A stretch of DNA of 32,807 bases from Eubacterium minutum ATCC 700079 (GTDB lineage: Bacteria > Bacillota > Clostridia > Peptostreptococcales > Anaerovoracaceae): contig CP016202.1 in the NCBI GenBank assembly GCA_003433295.1, forward strand, positions 1,803,900 to 1,836,706, given 5' to 3'. Every line of letters starts with the position of its first letter. Within the stretch, counting starts at the first letter, position 1. The position numbers and the translations under genes are program-made. Below, one piece after another: positions 21,732 to 30,385 of the stretch. The notes below the pieces were generated by a model. That model was given only the letters and a program-made list of their open reading frames with translations, did no database searches and was not told the origin of the DNA.

Positions 21732-22646
21732 ATGGCAGTAACTGCTAAATTGGTAAAGGAATTGAGAGAAAAGACCGGCGCGGGTATGATGGACTGCAAA
21801 AAAGCGCTGGTGGAAACCGATGGTGATATTGATAAGGCGATAGATGTTCTGCGCGAAAAGGGATTGTCGAAAGCGGCCAAGAAGGCTGACAGGATTGCAG
21901 CCGAGGGGCTTGTCAGGCTCAGCTTTTCGGAAGACCACGCAAAGGCGGCTGTCGTAGAGGTTAATTCGGAGACCGATTTTGTCGCAAAAAACCCCGAGTT
22001 CGTCGAATTCGTTGAAACTCTTGCGAACATGGTTCTTGAAAGTGAAAACGATTCGCTCGATGCATTCATGGAATTGCCATATCCGGGAGAAGGTACGGTA
22101 AGAGACGCTTTGACCGCGAAGATAAGCAAGATCGGTGAGAACATGACCATAAGAAGGATCCGTAAAGTAAACACACCGGGTACGGTTTATACCGGGTATC
22201 TTCACGGCGGAGGCAAAATAGGCGTTATTGTCGGAATCAAGACCGACGCGTCCGCTGGAGAAATTGAAACCGCAGGTAAAGATGTGGCGATGCAGGTCGC
22301 TTCGATGAACCCGCGTTTTGTTAATGAAAGCGAAGTCGATCAGGACTGGCTTGAGGGAGAGAAAGAAATTGCAAGACAGCAACTTTTGAACGAAGGAAAG
22401 CCTGAAAATCTTCTGGACAAAATCATTCCCGGCAAGGTGAAAGCCATACTGAAAGAGGTGTGCCTGGTAGATCAGAAGTTCGTAAAAAATTCGGATCAGA
22501 CCGTGGCGGAATACGTTGCCGAAGCTGCAAAAGCGCTGGGCAAGGATATGGTAGTTACGGAAATGGTACGTTGCGAAGTCGGAGAAGGAATTGAGAAAAA
22601 GGAAGAGAATTTTGCGGCGGAAGTAGCTGCTCAGATGAACAAGTAA
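21732..22646 (+). CDS. tsf: Elongation factor Ts
   Basis: EF-Ts is the nucleotide exchange factor that recycles EF-Tu from the GDP to the GTP state. The N-terminal UBA-like domain VKELREKTGAGMMDCKKAL is intact, as is the SETDFVAKNPEF core that contacts EF-Tu. The 304-residue length is normal. TTGGAGG lies upstream of the ATG. It forms the expected operon with rpsB, and a terminator follows within 120 bp. The usual next genes pyrH and frr are not here. Confidence 0.98.
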   Translation: MAVTAKLVKELREKTGAGMMDCKKALVETDGDIDKAIDVLREKGLSKAAKKADRIAAEGLVRLSFSEDHAKAAVVEVNSETDFVAKNPEFVEFVETLANMVLESENDSLDAFMELPYPGEGTVRDALTAKISKIGENMTIRRIRKVNTPGTVYTGYLHGGGKIGVIVGIKTDASAGEIETAGKDVAMQVASMNPRFVNESEVDQDWLEGEKEIARQQLLNEGKPENLLDKIIPGKVKAILKEVCLVDQKFVKNSDQTVAEYVAEAAKALGKDMVVTEMVRCEVGEGIEKKEENFAAEVAAQMNK

Positions 22647-22669
22647 CAATACGAAGAATGATGCTCTTG

Positions 22670-22762
22670 AGGGTGCCGAATCCGAGCAATCGGCATATTG
22701 ACTCCGGGCATTTTGGAAGACACCCTTGAGGGCAGTGAACCTGCATCCGAGAGGGTGTTTTT
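22670..22762 (+). terminator. Terminator after tsf with a competing upstream strand
   Basis: CACCCT (22721-22726) pairs with AGGGTG (22752-22757), extended by a wobble and an inner GCAG:CTGC, and is followed by T5 (22758-22762). The same CACCCT can instead pair with an earlier AGGGTG (22670-22675) that encloses a TGCCGA:TCGGCA hairpin. It ends rpsB-tsf, with possible attenuation of the next gene. Confidence 0.65.
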
Positions 22763-22784
22763 ATTGCTGAAAGGGGCGTACCGA

Positions 22785-24440
22785 ATGAAAGAATTTCGAT
22801 ACAGAATCTCACAAATAAAATTGAGACTCGACGAGAGCACGGAAGTTCTGCCTGAAAAGATAATCCGGAAGTGTGGCGGAAAGAAAACGATGAACGTCCG
22901 TGATCCGAAAATCGTCAGGCATTCCATAGATGCCAGAGACAAGGCGGAAATTTATCACGTCTATACCGTGGAATTTTCAACCGACAAAGAACTCAATCTC
23001 CGGGAAGCGGAGGAGTACTTATACCATGTTCCGGCACCGGGAAACGAAAAACTGAAAACTCCGCCCGTAGTGGTGGGTTTCGGACCGTGCGGGATGTTCA
23101 GCGCATTGATTCTGGCGGAAGCGGGATATCGCCCTGTAGTACTTGAACGCGGTTCTTCCGTAGACGAGAGAGTGGGAAAGGTGAATATGTTCCGGAAACG
23201 CGGCATTCTGGATACGGAGTGCAATGTACAGTTCGGAGAAGGAGGCGCGGGCACATTTTCCGACGGTAAACTGACATCGGGAACCAAGGGAACTCTGAGA
23301 AGAAAGGTCCTGGAGTCTCTGGTAGATGCCGGAGCATGCGAAGATATACTTTATGAACAGAAACCGCATATCGGAACCGATATCTTGAGACGTGTGGTCA
23401 AAAATATACGTTACCGGATAGAAGAACTTGGGGGAACGATTTTGTTCGACACCAAGGCGGAGGAACTCATATGTGAAAACGGAAGACTGCGGGCTGTCAG
23501 GATAAAAACGCGGGAAAAGGAAGGAGAGAAATTAAAGAAACTCAGACCTTTTGCGGAAGAAGTTACGGCGAGCTTCACGGAGGACTTTCAGAAAGGGAAA
23601 AACTTGAGCTCAAGCGGCGGAGCGGCAGGCGTGGAGGGGTCGGAGCATTTGCTTAACAGCGATATAGCGGTGCTTGCGATAGGACACAGCGCAAGAGATA
23701 CATTCGCCATGTTGAAAGTCCTTGGGATTGCCATGGAGGCGAAACCGTTTTCGATCGGAGTCAGAATAGAGCACCCGCAGAAACTTGTGGATGAAGCTCA
23801 GTACGGACGATGCGATCTGCCGCCGGCCACGTACAATCTGGTTCACCACTGTAAAGACGGGAGGGGTGTATATACCTTTTGCATGTGCCCGGGCGGAGTC
23901 GTAATATCGGCATCGTCTGAAGAGGGCGGTATAGTTACAAACGGAATGAGTTACAGCAGAAGGAACGGGAAGATGGCGAACAGCGGTCTTTTGGTGGACG
24001 TCAGGTTGAGCGATTTTGAAAGTGACGATGTTCTCGCGGGCATAGAGTTTCAGCGAAAATATGAAAGACTTGCATTTGAAAACAGTCCGGGCGGATATGA
24101 GCCGCCGAGAGCTACTTGGAAAGAAGTAAAAGAACGTAGCGGAAACGGAATCAAGATTATAAATTCTCTCCCCGGATTTGCTATAGAGGATATAATTGAG
24201 GCCATGCCGTTTTTAGGTAAAAAACTTAAGGGTTTCGACAGCGGGGAAAGTGTATTGAGAGCTGTGGAAACGAGAAGCTCGTCGCCTGTCAGGATTTTGA
24301 GAAATGAAGAACTGGAGAGCAGCGTTGCGGGGCTTTTCCCGGGAGGCGAGGGCGCGGGATATGCCGGTGGAATAATGAGTTCCGCGGTGGACGGGATAAA
24401 GATCGCGGAAAGGATAATAAGAAAATATCGCAGGCCGTGA
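22785..24440 (+). CDS. FAD-dependent oxidoreductase (COG2509-like)
   Basis: This 551-residue flavoprotein has an N-terminal domain of about 85 residues (FRYRISQIKLRLDE start) then an FAD-binding Rossmann motif GFGPCGMFSA with the acidic end VVLERG. Further family stretches are NVQFGEGGAGTFSDGKLTS, LAIGHSARDTF, YTFCMCPGG and the C-terminal FPGGEGAGYAGGIMSSAVDG. Such proteins are widespread and uncharacterised; substrate is unknown. Residues about 240-287 form a hydrophilic, low-complexity insertion (SSSGGAAG). ATG at 22785 follows AAGGGG; upstream frame to 22698 belongs to the terminator. The 3' end overlaps a terminator stem. Confidence 0.9.
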   Translation: MKEFRYRISQIKLRLDESTEVLPEKIIRKCGGKKTMNVRDPKIVRHSIDARDKAEIYHVYTVEFSTDKELNLREAEEYLYHVPAPGNEKLKTPPVVVGFGPCGMFSALILAEAGYRPVVLERGSSVDERVGKVNMFRKRGILDTECNVQFGEGGAGTFSDGKLTSGTKGTLRRKVLESLVDAGACEDILYEQKPHIGTDILRRVVKNIRYRIEELGGTILFDTKAEELICENGRLRAVRIKTREKEGEKLKKLRPFAEEVTASFTEDFQKGKNLSSSGGAAGVEGSEHLLNSDIAVLAIGHSARDTFAMLKVLGIAMEAKPFSIGVRIEHPQKLVDEAQYGRCDLPPATYNLVHHCKDGRGVYTFCMCPGGVVISASSEEGGIVTNGMSYSRRNGKMANSGLLVDVRLSDFESDDVLAGIEFQRKYERLAFENSPGGYEPPRATWKEVKERSGNGIKIINSLPGFAIEDIIEAMPFLGKKLKGFDSGESVLRAVETRSSSPVRILRNEELESSVAGLFPGGEGAGYAGGIMSSAVDGIKIAERIIRKYRRP

Positions 24441-24459
24441 GGCGTGCGATATTTTCTTA
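24418..24459. terminator. Bidirectional terminator overlapping the 3' end of the FAD gene
   Basis: TAAGAAAATATCGCA (24418-24432) pairs perfectly with 24445-24459 over 15 bp. The stop codon of the FAD gene lies in the 12-nt loop. The A/T-rich outer stem gives TTTTCTT on one strand and AAGAAAA on the other, so it may serve both this gene and convergent gpmI. Confidence 0.75.
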
Positions 24460-24496
24460 CGATACGAGCCAATACGACGTAAATTCAACGCATTAC

Positions 24497-24568
24497 GCAT
24501 TACCGACACATTGCGCATTACCGACACGTTGCGCATTACCGACACGTTGCGTACTGCCGACACGTTGC
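24497..24568. repeat. Four tandem 18-bp repeats
   Basis: Units at 24497-24514, 24515-24532, 24533-24550 and 24551-24568 follow GCATTACCGACACGTTGC with few changes (unit 1 has one, unit 4 three). The array ends 3 bp before the stop codon of gpmI. There are no spacers, so it is not a CRISPR. It is a likely site of copy-number variation. Confidence 0.9.
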
Positions 24569-24571
24569 GCA

Positions 24572-26236
24572 TCAAATTTCTACAAGTACGTCACCAGTCA
24601 TCTCCGCAGGCACGGGAAGATTCATCAGAGTCAGCATGGTAGGTGCAATGTCCGCAAGTTTCCCCCGTGAAGTGAACCTTGCGGGCGTATTTGATATGTG
24701 TACAAGAGGAACCTGCTTGAGGGAGTGTGAGGTTACAATGTTACCGTCATCGTCGAGCATCACGTCGGCATTCCCGTGGTCGGCAGTTAAAAGTATCTGC
24801 CCTCCCGCCCGGAGAATCGCATCTGCAATTCTGGGAACACATTGATCGAGCGTTTCAATCGCCTTGACCGCAGCCTCGAAAACACCTGTATGCCCTACCA
24901 TGTCAGCGTTTGCAAAGTTAAGGATGATCATGTCATATATATCTTTCTCAATAGCTTCTATGACCTTTTCGGTAACTTCATATGCGCACATCTCAGGTTG
25001 CAGATCGTATGTTGCCACATCGGGTGACGGTACGAGAATCCTGTCTTCTCCGGGGTTCGGAATTTCCGCTCCGCCGTTGAAAAAGAAAGTTACGTGAGCG
25101 TATTTTTCGGTTTCTGCGATTCTGAGCTGACGCAGTCCGAGGCTTGAAACGTATTCTCCCAGCGTGTTTTTGTAAGTTTCCGGTGGGTAGGCTATGCTTA
25201 CGCCGGGCATGGAAGCATCGTATTCCGTCATGCACACGTACGTCAGGTCGGAAACGGTTTTCTCCCTTTTGAATCCGTCAAAATCTTTATCGACAAAGGC
25301 TCTTGTTATCTCACGCGCTCTGTCGGGGCGGAAATTGTACATTATTATCGAATCCCCGTCGTTTACCGTGATATGTTTACGGGCCGGATCAATATCTCCC
25401 GGTGACTCAAAGCGATCTTTGCCGACATGTGCCGGCGGTTCGTCCGGAACTTTGCATCCGGTATTTTCCGCCGCGACCTGAGAGGTAGGGGCGCCGGCGT
25501 TTGAAAATGAGTCGGGCATAATCACGGTAGGGATGACAAATTCATCATTTTCGCCATTTTCGTAGGCTTTGGCGAGAGCTTCTTCCGCACCGGACGCTAT
25601 CCTGCCCGAAGCCAGAGTCATCGCGTCGTAGGCGAGTTTAATCCTGTCCCAGCGCTTATCCCTGTCCATGGAATAGTATCTGCCGGATATGGTTGCGACA
25701 GTACCTGTTCCGAGTTCGGATATTTTAGCTTCGAGCTGCTTTATATATTGCATCGCGCATCTCGGGGGAACGTCTCTTCCGTCGAGAAAACAATGAATCC
25801 TGACATCGCGAACATCGTTTGCCTTTGCCATTTCGAGAAGAGAAAAGAGATGCTTTATGTGGCTGTGAACTCCTCCGTCTGAAAGCAGTCCGAATATGTG
25901 AAGCGCGCCGCGGTTTGCTTTTGCCGTTTCCATTGCGTTGAGCAGAACCGGATTTTTAAACATCGCGCCGCTTTCGGCGTCCTTGGTTATGCGGGTGAGA
26001 TCCTGATAAATGACCCTTCCCGCACCTATGTTGAGATGACCGACTTCCGAATTGCCCATCTGACCCGCGGGCAATCCCACGGCCTCCCCGCAGGCATCGA
26101 GCCTTGTCATCGGGTATTTCCTGAAAATCTCGTCGAGATGCGGTTTGTTTGCCTGAGCGATAGCATTGCCGTATGTCTTCTCGTTCAATCCGAAACCGTC
26201 CATTATCAAGAGCATCATAGGTTTTTTGCAAGTCAT
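24572..26236 (-). CDS. gpmI: 2,3-bisphosphoglycerate-independent phosphoglycerate mutase
   Basis: This 554-residue glycolytic enzyme interconverts 3- and 2-phosphoglycerate using two Mn(II) ions. The metal ligands Asp13 (IMDGFG) and catalytic Ser63 (GQMGNSEVGHLN) are intact, as are HCFLDGRDVPP, NFRPDRARE, NFANADMVGHTG and LTADHGNAD. The protein is about 45 residues longer than usual owing to an insert at residues 240-288 (MPDSFSNAGAP to DPARKH), between PTVI and ITVNDGDS. ATG at 26236 was chosen for its GGAG upstream; ATG at 26290 lacks this. It stands alone on the minus strand, not in the usual gap-pgk-tpi cluster. Confidence 0.96.
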   Translation of the reverse strand: MTCKKPMMLLIMDGFGLNEKTYGNAIAQANKPHLDEIFRKYPMTRLDACGEAVGLPAGQMGNSEVGHLNIGAGRVIYQDLTRITKDAESGAMFKNPVLLNAMETAKANRGALHIFGLLSDGGVHSHIKHLFSLLEMAKANDVRDVRIHCFLDGRDVPPRCAMQYIKQLEAKISELGTGTVATISGRYYSMDRDKRWDRIKLAYDAMTLASGRIASGAEEALAKAYENGENDEFVIPTVIMPDSFSNAGAPTSQVAAENTGCKVPDEPPAHVGKDRFESPGDIDPARKHITVNDGDSIIMYNFRPDRAREITRAFVDKDFDGFKREKTVSDLTYVCMTEYDASMPGVSIAYPPETYKNTLGEYVSSLGLRQLRIAETEKYAHVTFFFNGGAEIPNPGEDRILVPSPDVATYDLQPEMCAYEVTEKVIEAIEKDIYDMIILNFANADMVGHTGVFEAAVKAIETLDQCVPRIADAILRAGGQILLTADHGNADVMLDDDGNIVTSHSLKQVPLVHISNTPARFTSRGKLADIAPTMLTLMNLPVPAEMTGDVLVEI

Positions 26237-26333
26237 GTAAAACTCCGTTCCGCCGCCTTCGCCGGCGGCACAAATAATTATGGAAGTCATTTTCCGTTCA
26301 AATCGCCTTTATCGGCGGGATAAATCATAACAA

Positions 26334-26362
26334 ATGATACCATATTCCCCGTCGGGCAACAA
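26334..26362 (-). promoter_or_regulatory. Promoter of gpmI
   Basis: On the minus strand TTGTTG (26357-26362) is followed after 17 bp by TATCAT (26334-26339), directly preceded by TGG, an extended -10. The start codon lies about 98 bp downstream. Confidence 0.6.
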
Positions 26363-26382
26363 CGCATCGGCGGCAAAAAATA

Positions 26383-26391
26383 TGTTATAAT
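26383..26391 (+). promoter_or_regulatory. Extended -10 promoter of addA
   Basis: TGT precedes a perfect TATAAT (26386-26391). No clear -35 is seen. The leader before addA would be about 120 bases. It lies back to back with the gpmI promoter. Confidence 0.6.
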
Positions 26392-26519
26392 CAGTACGGC
26401 ATTGTTTACCGCATGCGAACCGAAGCCGGAATGGCGATTTTTCATTCGTATGGCGTACGCCGCAAGTCTGTTGTCGGGGCTAACGGGCGGTAGACGTTCT
26501 AAAATGAGGGAGAACTTTT

Positions 26520-29500
26520 ATGTGGACTAAAGAGCAGAGTCAGACCATAGAGCAAAGAGACAAAAATATATTGGTTTCGGCGGCGGCGGGAGCGGGAAAA
26601 ACCGCGGTTCTGGTCGAACGTATAAAAAAAATGGTAACGGAAGAAAATATTCCGGTGGATTCCATGCTGATAGTTACTTTCACCAATGCGGCAGCGGCGG
26701 AGATGAAAGAAAAAATCAGAAAGGCGCTCTCCGAAAAAGTCACGGAAATGCCTGAACTCCAAAGGCAGCTTGACATATTGCCGAGGGCAAACATAAGCAC
26801 ATTTCACTCATTTGCGCTCGATGTAATAAGGCACTTTTTTTATAAAATAGATTTAGACCCCGATTTTTCCATATGCGACGAGGCACAGAGCGCCGTTATA
26901 CGTGAGGAAGCGATGGACGAACTCTTCCGAAGATATTATGAGGAGTTCAGTCCCGATTTTGAACGTCTTTTGGACTGGTACGGAAGCGAAAGGGGCGACG
27001 ACGGCGCGAAGGTCATAATAAGAGGACTGTACGTAAGTCTGATGGCGATGCCGGAGCCGTTTGAATCCCTGCAGAAGAAGATAGAAGAACTAACTCTCGA
27101 CGAAGAGGAATTTAAAAAAACCGATGCCTACGGATTTATGACGGAGGCGGTTTGTGAAACTTTAAAAGGGATCTGCGCCGATGTGCGTAAAATGCGTGAT
27201 CTCTTGGATGAACACGGAGTATCTTCGCTTTCGAACAAGCTTGAGGCGAGGGAAACTTTCTTTGAAGAACTTCTGAAATCGGCAGATGACGGGGATTTGA
27301 CAAAGGTGTATGAGAGCATGGATCTGGAGCCGAACGTGAGACTTGTCAGCGCTAAAGATGAGAGAGAAGCCTACGAAGAAATAAAGGGGATAGTCGGGAA
27401 ATATAACGACAGGAGCAAGAAGAGAATAAATGACATGAAAGAAAGTTTTTTCGCGGAGAGCTTGCCCGATATGCTGCTATCCCTGCAAAAGACTCATCCG
27501 ATAGCCGGGACGATACAGCGTATGCTGACGGATTTTGATAGGCTTTTTTCCGAAAAAAAGCGTGAAAAAAAGGTTATGGATTTCAGCGACATTGAGCATT
27601 TCTGCTTTGATATTCTGAAAGAAGAGGACGTTGCGGAGTATTACAGAAACAGATTCGAGTATATTTTTATCGACGAGTACCAGGATACAAATGTTCTTCA
27701 GGAGGCGATCGTAGCGAGGGTTGCGAGGGATAACAATCTGTTTATGGTGGGTGACATCAAGCAGAGCATATATAAATTTCGTCTGGCGGAGCCGGAAATT
27801 TTCAAGGGCAAGTATGAAAAGTACGCGGACGGGACGGACAAAAAATCCGTTAAAATCGACCTGAATAAGAATTTCAGGAGTGCTCCCGCCATTTTGGACT
27901 GGGTGAACGAAAGATTTAAAGGCATAATGGAGGACTACACCGAGGAAGCATATCTTTATCCGGGGAATAGGTGTCGCGGCGAACGCTCCTTTCCGCCGGA
28001 GGTCAGGCTCATAGACATGGCGGAACGTGAAGATGCCGGCGAAGTTCTGAAAGAACTGAAGGCGGGAGAGGCTGAGGCGCTTGAAGTCTGCAGGATTATC
28101 GGTGAAAACGCAGGCAAAGAATATGAAGTCGTGGAGACGGTGAACGGAGAAGAGGTACGTACACGAAAAAAAATAAATTTCAGGGATATAGTGGTTCTGA
28201 TGAGGGCGGTATCGGGAAACGCTCAGGTGTATGCGGAAGCGATGAAAAAATTTGGCATACCGTGTTATGTGGACGATTCCAAGGGATATTTCGATACCAT
28301 AGAAGTCGAGGTTTTTATGAACCTGCTGCGTCTTATGGACAACAGGTACAGGGATTCGGAACTTATAAGCGTTCTGCGTTCGGAAATATTGGGCTTTACG
28401 ACGGATGAACTTGCCGAGCTGAGAAACCGCCACAGGAACGGAACGTTTGCCGAGGCGTTTATCGCTGAGGCAAATGAGTATGAATCGGGAAGTTCGGCGG
28501 AAAAAGAAATGCATGCATCTCAAAATCCACGGGAAACCGGCGGCGGGCGTCAGGATATTGATGAGAGTTCCGGACGGGATTCGATTGCGTCCAAAACCGC
28601 CTTTGCCATGCGGAAATTCAACACATGGAAATCATGGGCGCTGTCGCTGCCTCTTTCCGACTTTGTGTGGAAACTCCTTATGGATACAGGTTATTACCTT
28701 GCGGCGGGAGCCATGCCGGCAGGTGTTCAGCGACAGGCGAATCTTAGGGCGCTTTGCGACAAGAGCAGAAAGTTTGAAGAAAACGGGCAGAGTTCACTTT
28801 ACGGTTTCATCCGCTATGTTGAAAATATAGATAAAAACGACATCAGGACCGGACAGGTGAAACTTCTGGGAGAAAATGACGATGTGGTCAGAATCATGAC
28901 CATACACAAGAGCAAGGGACTGGAATTTCCTGTCGTCATATGCGCGGGTATGGGCAAAAAACTCATGTACAGCACGACAAAGAGCAAGGTTGCGTTTCAC
29001 AAGGACATCGGTCTTGGCATGGTCATAGAAAATCCGGAAGCGGGAACTGAAAAAAAATCGCTGATATACGACATAATACTTAAGAAAATACACAGAGAAG
29101 AGGTCGAAGAGAATATTAGAGTTCTCTATGTTGCCTTTACGCGCGCCAAGGAGAAACTTTATTTGACCGGCACGGTAAAAGATGCTGAAAAATATATTGA
29201 AAGTGAAGAACTGAACACTTCGGGCGACACAACATGCCTGTCGCTGCTCGGAGAAATCCCGGATGTTAAAATCGTGGAAGCGGGAAGTCTTGTGGGGAAG
29301 AGCGCGGAACAGAATAAAGGGACGCTTGAGGAATCGGAAACCCGCGAACGAACCGACGAGAAAGCGGAAACCCGCGAACGGACAGGTTACGATGCCGGCC
29401 CGGGCGGCGGGACTTCTCAGGCGCTTGAAATCGACAGGCGACTCGGCTTCACTTATCCTCATGCCGAAGCGCAGGAGATAAGATCCAAGTATTCGGTAAG

Positions 29501-30140
29501 CAGCCTGAACCGTAAAGCTCACACTCCCGCGTCTGGATCCAACTGTGAGAAAGTCGCGGAAATCGGATTTGAATTTTCGCTCCCCGTTCCCGGGTTCTTT
29601 CAGGGAAATGCCGATCTTTCGGCTGCCGAACGCGGCACGGTATATCACAGGATAATGGAAAAACTCGACTTTACGTATGCGGAGGCTGACGGGAAAGAAT
29701 ATATAGAGCACAGAATAGCGGAACTTGTGGAGAAGAAAATACTGACGGAAAATGAAGCGAGCAGTGTGGATGTTGAATGCATAAACGGTTTCTTCAGATC
29801 CGAACCGGGAATCCGAGCCGTACGAGCCGCAAGAAAAGGTTTGCTCGTAAAAGAGCAGCCGTTCAACCTTATGTCTGAGAGAGGCGGTGAACGAATAATT
29901 ATTCAGGGGATCATCGACTGCTACTTCCGGGAGGGAGATGAGATTGTGCTGCTCGATTACAAGACCAACAGGATAGATCCGCTGAAATCTTTCGATGAAG
30001 AATCGGAAAGACTTTCGGGGTTGTACGGAGAACAGATGCATCTCTATAAAACGGCATTGGAGGAAGCGACGAATCTTAAAGTGAAAAATACTTACCTGTA
30101 TCTGATGTCTGTCGGTAAAGCTCTGGAACTGACGGTGTGA
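26520..30140 (+). CDS. addA: ATP-dependent helicase/nuclease subunit A
   Basis: AddA is the UvrD-type helicase and nuclease subunit of AddAB, which processes double-strand breaks for recombination. Walker A is AAAGAGKT (21-28), motif II FIDEYQDTN, and later motifs include RIMTIHKSKGLEFPVV and RVLYVAFTRAKEKL. The C-terminal nuclease has ERGTVYHRIMEKLD, catalytic LLDYKTN and the GEQMHLYKTAL (QxxxY) motif. Two low-complexity inserts occur, near residues 651-693 and 921-970; the second holds a duplicated ETRERT encoded by identical 16-mers at 29335 and 29365. Length of 1206 is typical. addB, normally just upstream, is not here, so its partner must be elsewhere. Confidence 0.97.
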   Translation: MWTKEQSQTIEQRDKNILVSAAAGAGKTAVLVERIKKMVTEENIPVDSMLIVTFTNAAAAEMKEKIRKALSEKVTEMPELQRQLDILPRANISTFHSFALDVIRHFFYKIDLDPDFSICDEAQSAVIREEAMDELFRRYYEEFSPDFERLLDWYGSERGDDGAKVIIRGLYVSLMAMPEPFESLQKKIEELTLDEEEFKKTDAYGFMTEAVCETLKGICADVRKMRDLLDEHGVSSLSNKLEARETFFEELLKSADDGDLTKVYESMDLEPNVRLVSAKDEREAYEEIKGIVGKYNDRSKKRINDMKESFFAESLPDMLLSLQKTHPIAGTIQRMLTDFDRLFSEKKREKKVMDFSDIEHFCFDILKEEDVAEYYRNRFEYIFIDEYQDTNVLQEAIVARVARDNNLFMVGDIKQSIYKFRLAEPEIFKGKYEKYADGTDKKSVKIDLNKNFRSAPAILDWVNERFKGIMEDYTEEAYLYPGNRCRGERSFPPEVRLIDMAEREDAGEVLKELKAGEAEALEVCRIIGENAGKEYEVVETVNGEEVRTRKKINFRDIVVLMRAVSGNAQVYAEAMKKFGIPCYVDDSKGYFDTIEVEVFMNLLRLMDNRYRDSELISVLRSEILGFTTDELAELRNRHRNGTFAEAFIAEANEYESGSSAEKEMHASQNPRETGGGRQDIDESSGRDSIASKTAFAMRKFNTWKSWALSLPLSDFVWKLLMDTGYYLAAGAMPAGVQRQANLRALCDKSRKFEENGQSSLYGFIRYVENIDKNDIRTGQVKLLGENDDVVRIMTIHKSKGLEFPVVICAGMGKKLMYSTTKSKVAFHKDIGLGMVIENPEAGTEKKSLIYDIILKKIHREEVEENIRVLYVAFTRAKEKLYLTGTVKDAEKYIESEELNTSGDTTCLSLLGEIPDVKIVEAGSLVGKSAEQNKGTLEESETRERTDEKAETRERTGYDAGPGGGTSQALEIDRRLGFTYPHAEAQEIRSKYSVSSLNRKAHTPASGSNCEKVAEIGFEFSLPVPGFFQGNADLSAAERGTVYHRIMEKLDFTYAEADGKEYIEHRIAELVEKKILTENEASSVDVECINGFFRSEPGIRAVRAARKGLLVKEQPFNLMSERGGERIIIQGIIDCYFREGDEIVLLDYKTNRIDPLKSFDEESERLSGLYGEQMHLYKTALEEATNLKVKNTYLYLMSVGKALELTV

Positions 30141-30187
30141 TAGCCCGAGCGCACCGCAGTACGCAAAAGTTGTGTATAAAGAATGTA

Positions 30188-30207
30188 TAAAAGGCGTAAC
30201 CCTTTTA
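30188..30207 (+). terminator. Weak hairpin after addA
   Basis: TAAAAGG (30188-30194) pairs with CCTTTTA (30201-30207) around a 6-nt loop, 48 bp after the addA stop. The T-run is within the stem. It is a weak terminator candidate only. Confidence 0.3.
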
Positions 30208-30253
30208 ACTCACATCGTAGAGAAGAATTAAGGAAATAACTGGATGCATTCGA

Positions 30254-30281
30254 TTTTTTTGTTAGATAAATAACAAAAAAA
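30254..30281. repeat. AT-rich perfect inverted repeat before nhaC
   Basis: TTTTTTTGTTA (30254-30264) is the exact reverse complement of 30271-30281, with a GATAAA spacer. It lies 35 bp upstream of the nhaC -35 box. It may be a protein-binding site or a hairpin; no following U-tract makes it an odd terminator. Confidence 0.6.
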
Positions 30282-30315
30282 GCATAAATAATCGTCAATT
30301 TCTATGGAAATCCGA

Positions 30316-30344
30316 TTGACAAAACTTAGATTATGGGTTATATT
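30316..30344 (+). promoter_or_regulatory. Strong promoter of the NhaC-type antiporter gene
   Basis: Perfect TTGACA (30316-30321), a 17-bp spacer and TATATT (30339-30344, five of six) form the best consensus promoter of the window. The gene starts 41 bp downstream. Confidence 0.8.
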
Positions 30345-30385
30345 TTCTATGTAAAATTGAAGAGGAATGAAAGGAGATGTTTATT

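Noticed and set aside
21257-22649. Long minus-strand frames opposite rpsB and tsf
   Set aside because: They are shadows of two strongly conserved genes on the plus strand.
22698-22784. Upstream extension of the FAD oxidoreductase by 29 residues
   Set aside because: The extension crosses the tsf terminator, starts at TTG, and the conserved protein begins at 22785 after AAGGGG.
24497-24568. CRISPR array
   Set aside because: The units are directly joined without spacers and no cas gene is present.
24213-24575. Minus-strand frame with repeated MRNVSV
   Set aside because: It is created by the 18-bp tandem repeats and then runs antisense through the FAD gene. It has no family match.
27477-30041. 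Long minus-strand frames opposite addA (348 and 415 codons)
   Set aside because: They are antisense to well-conserved AddA motifs and have no recognisable domain; they arise from codon bias of the real gene.
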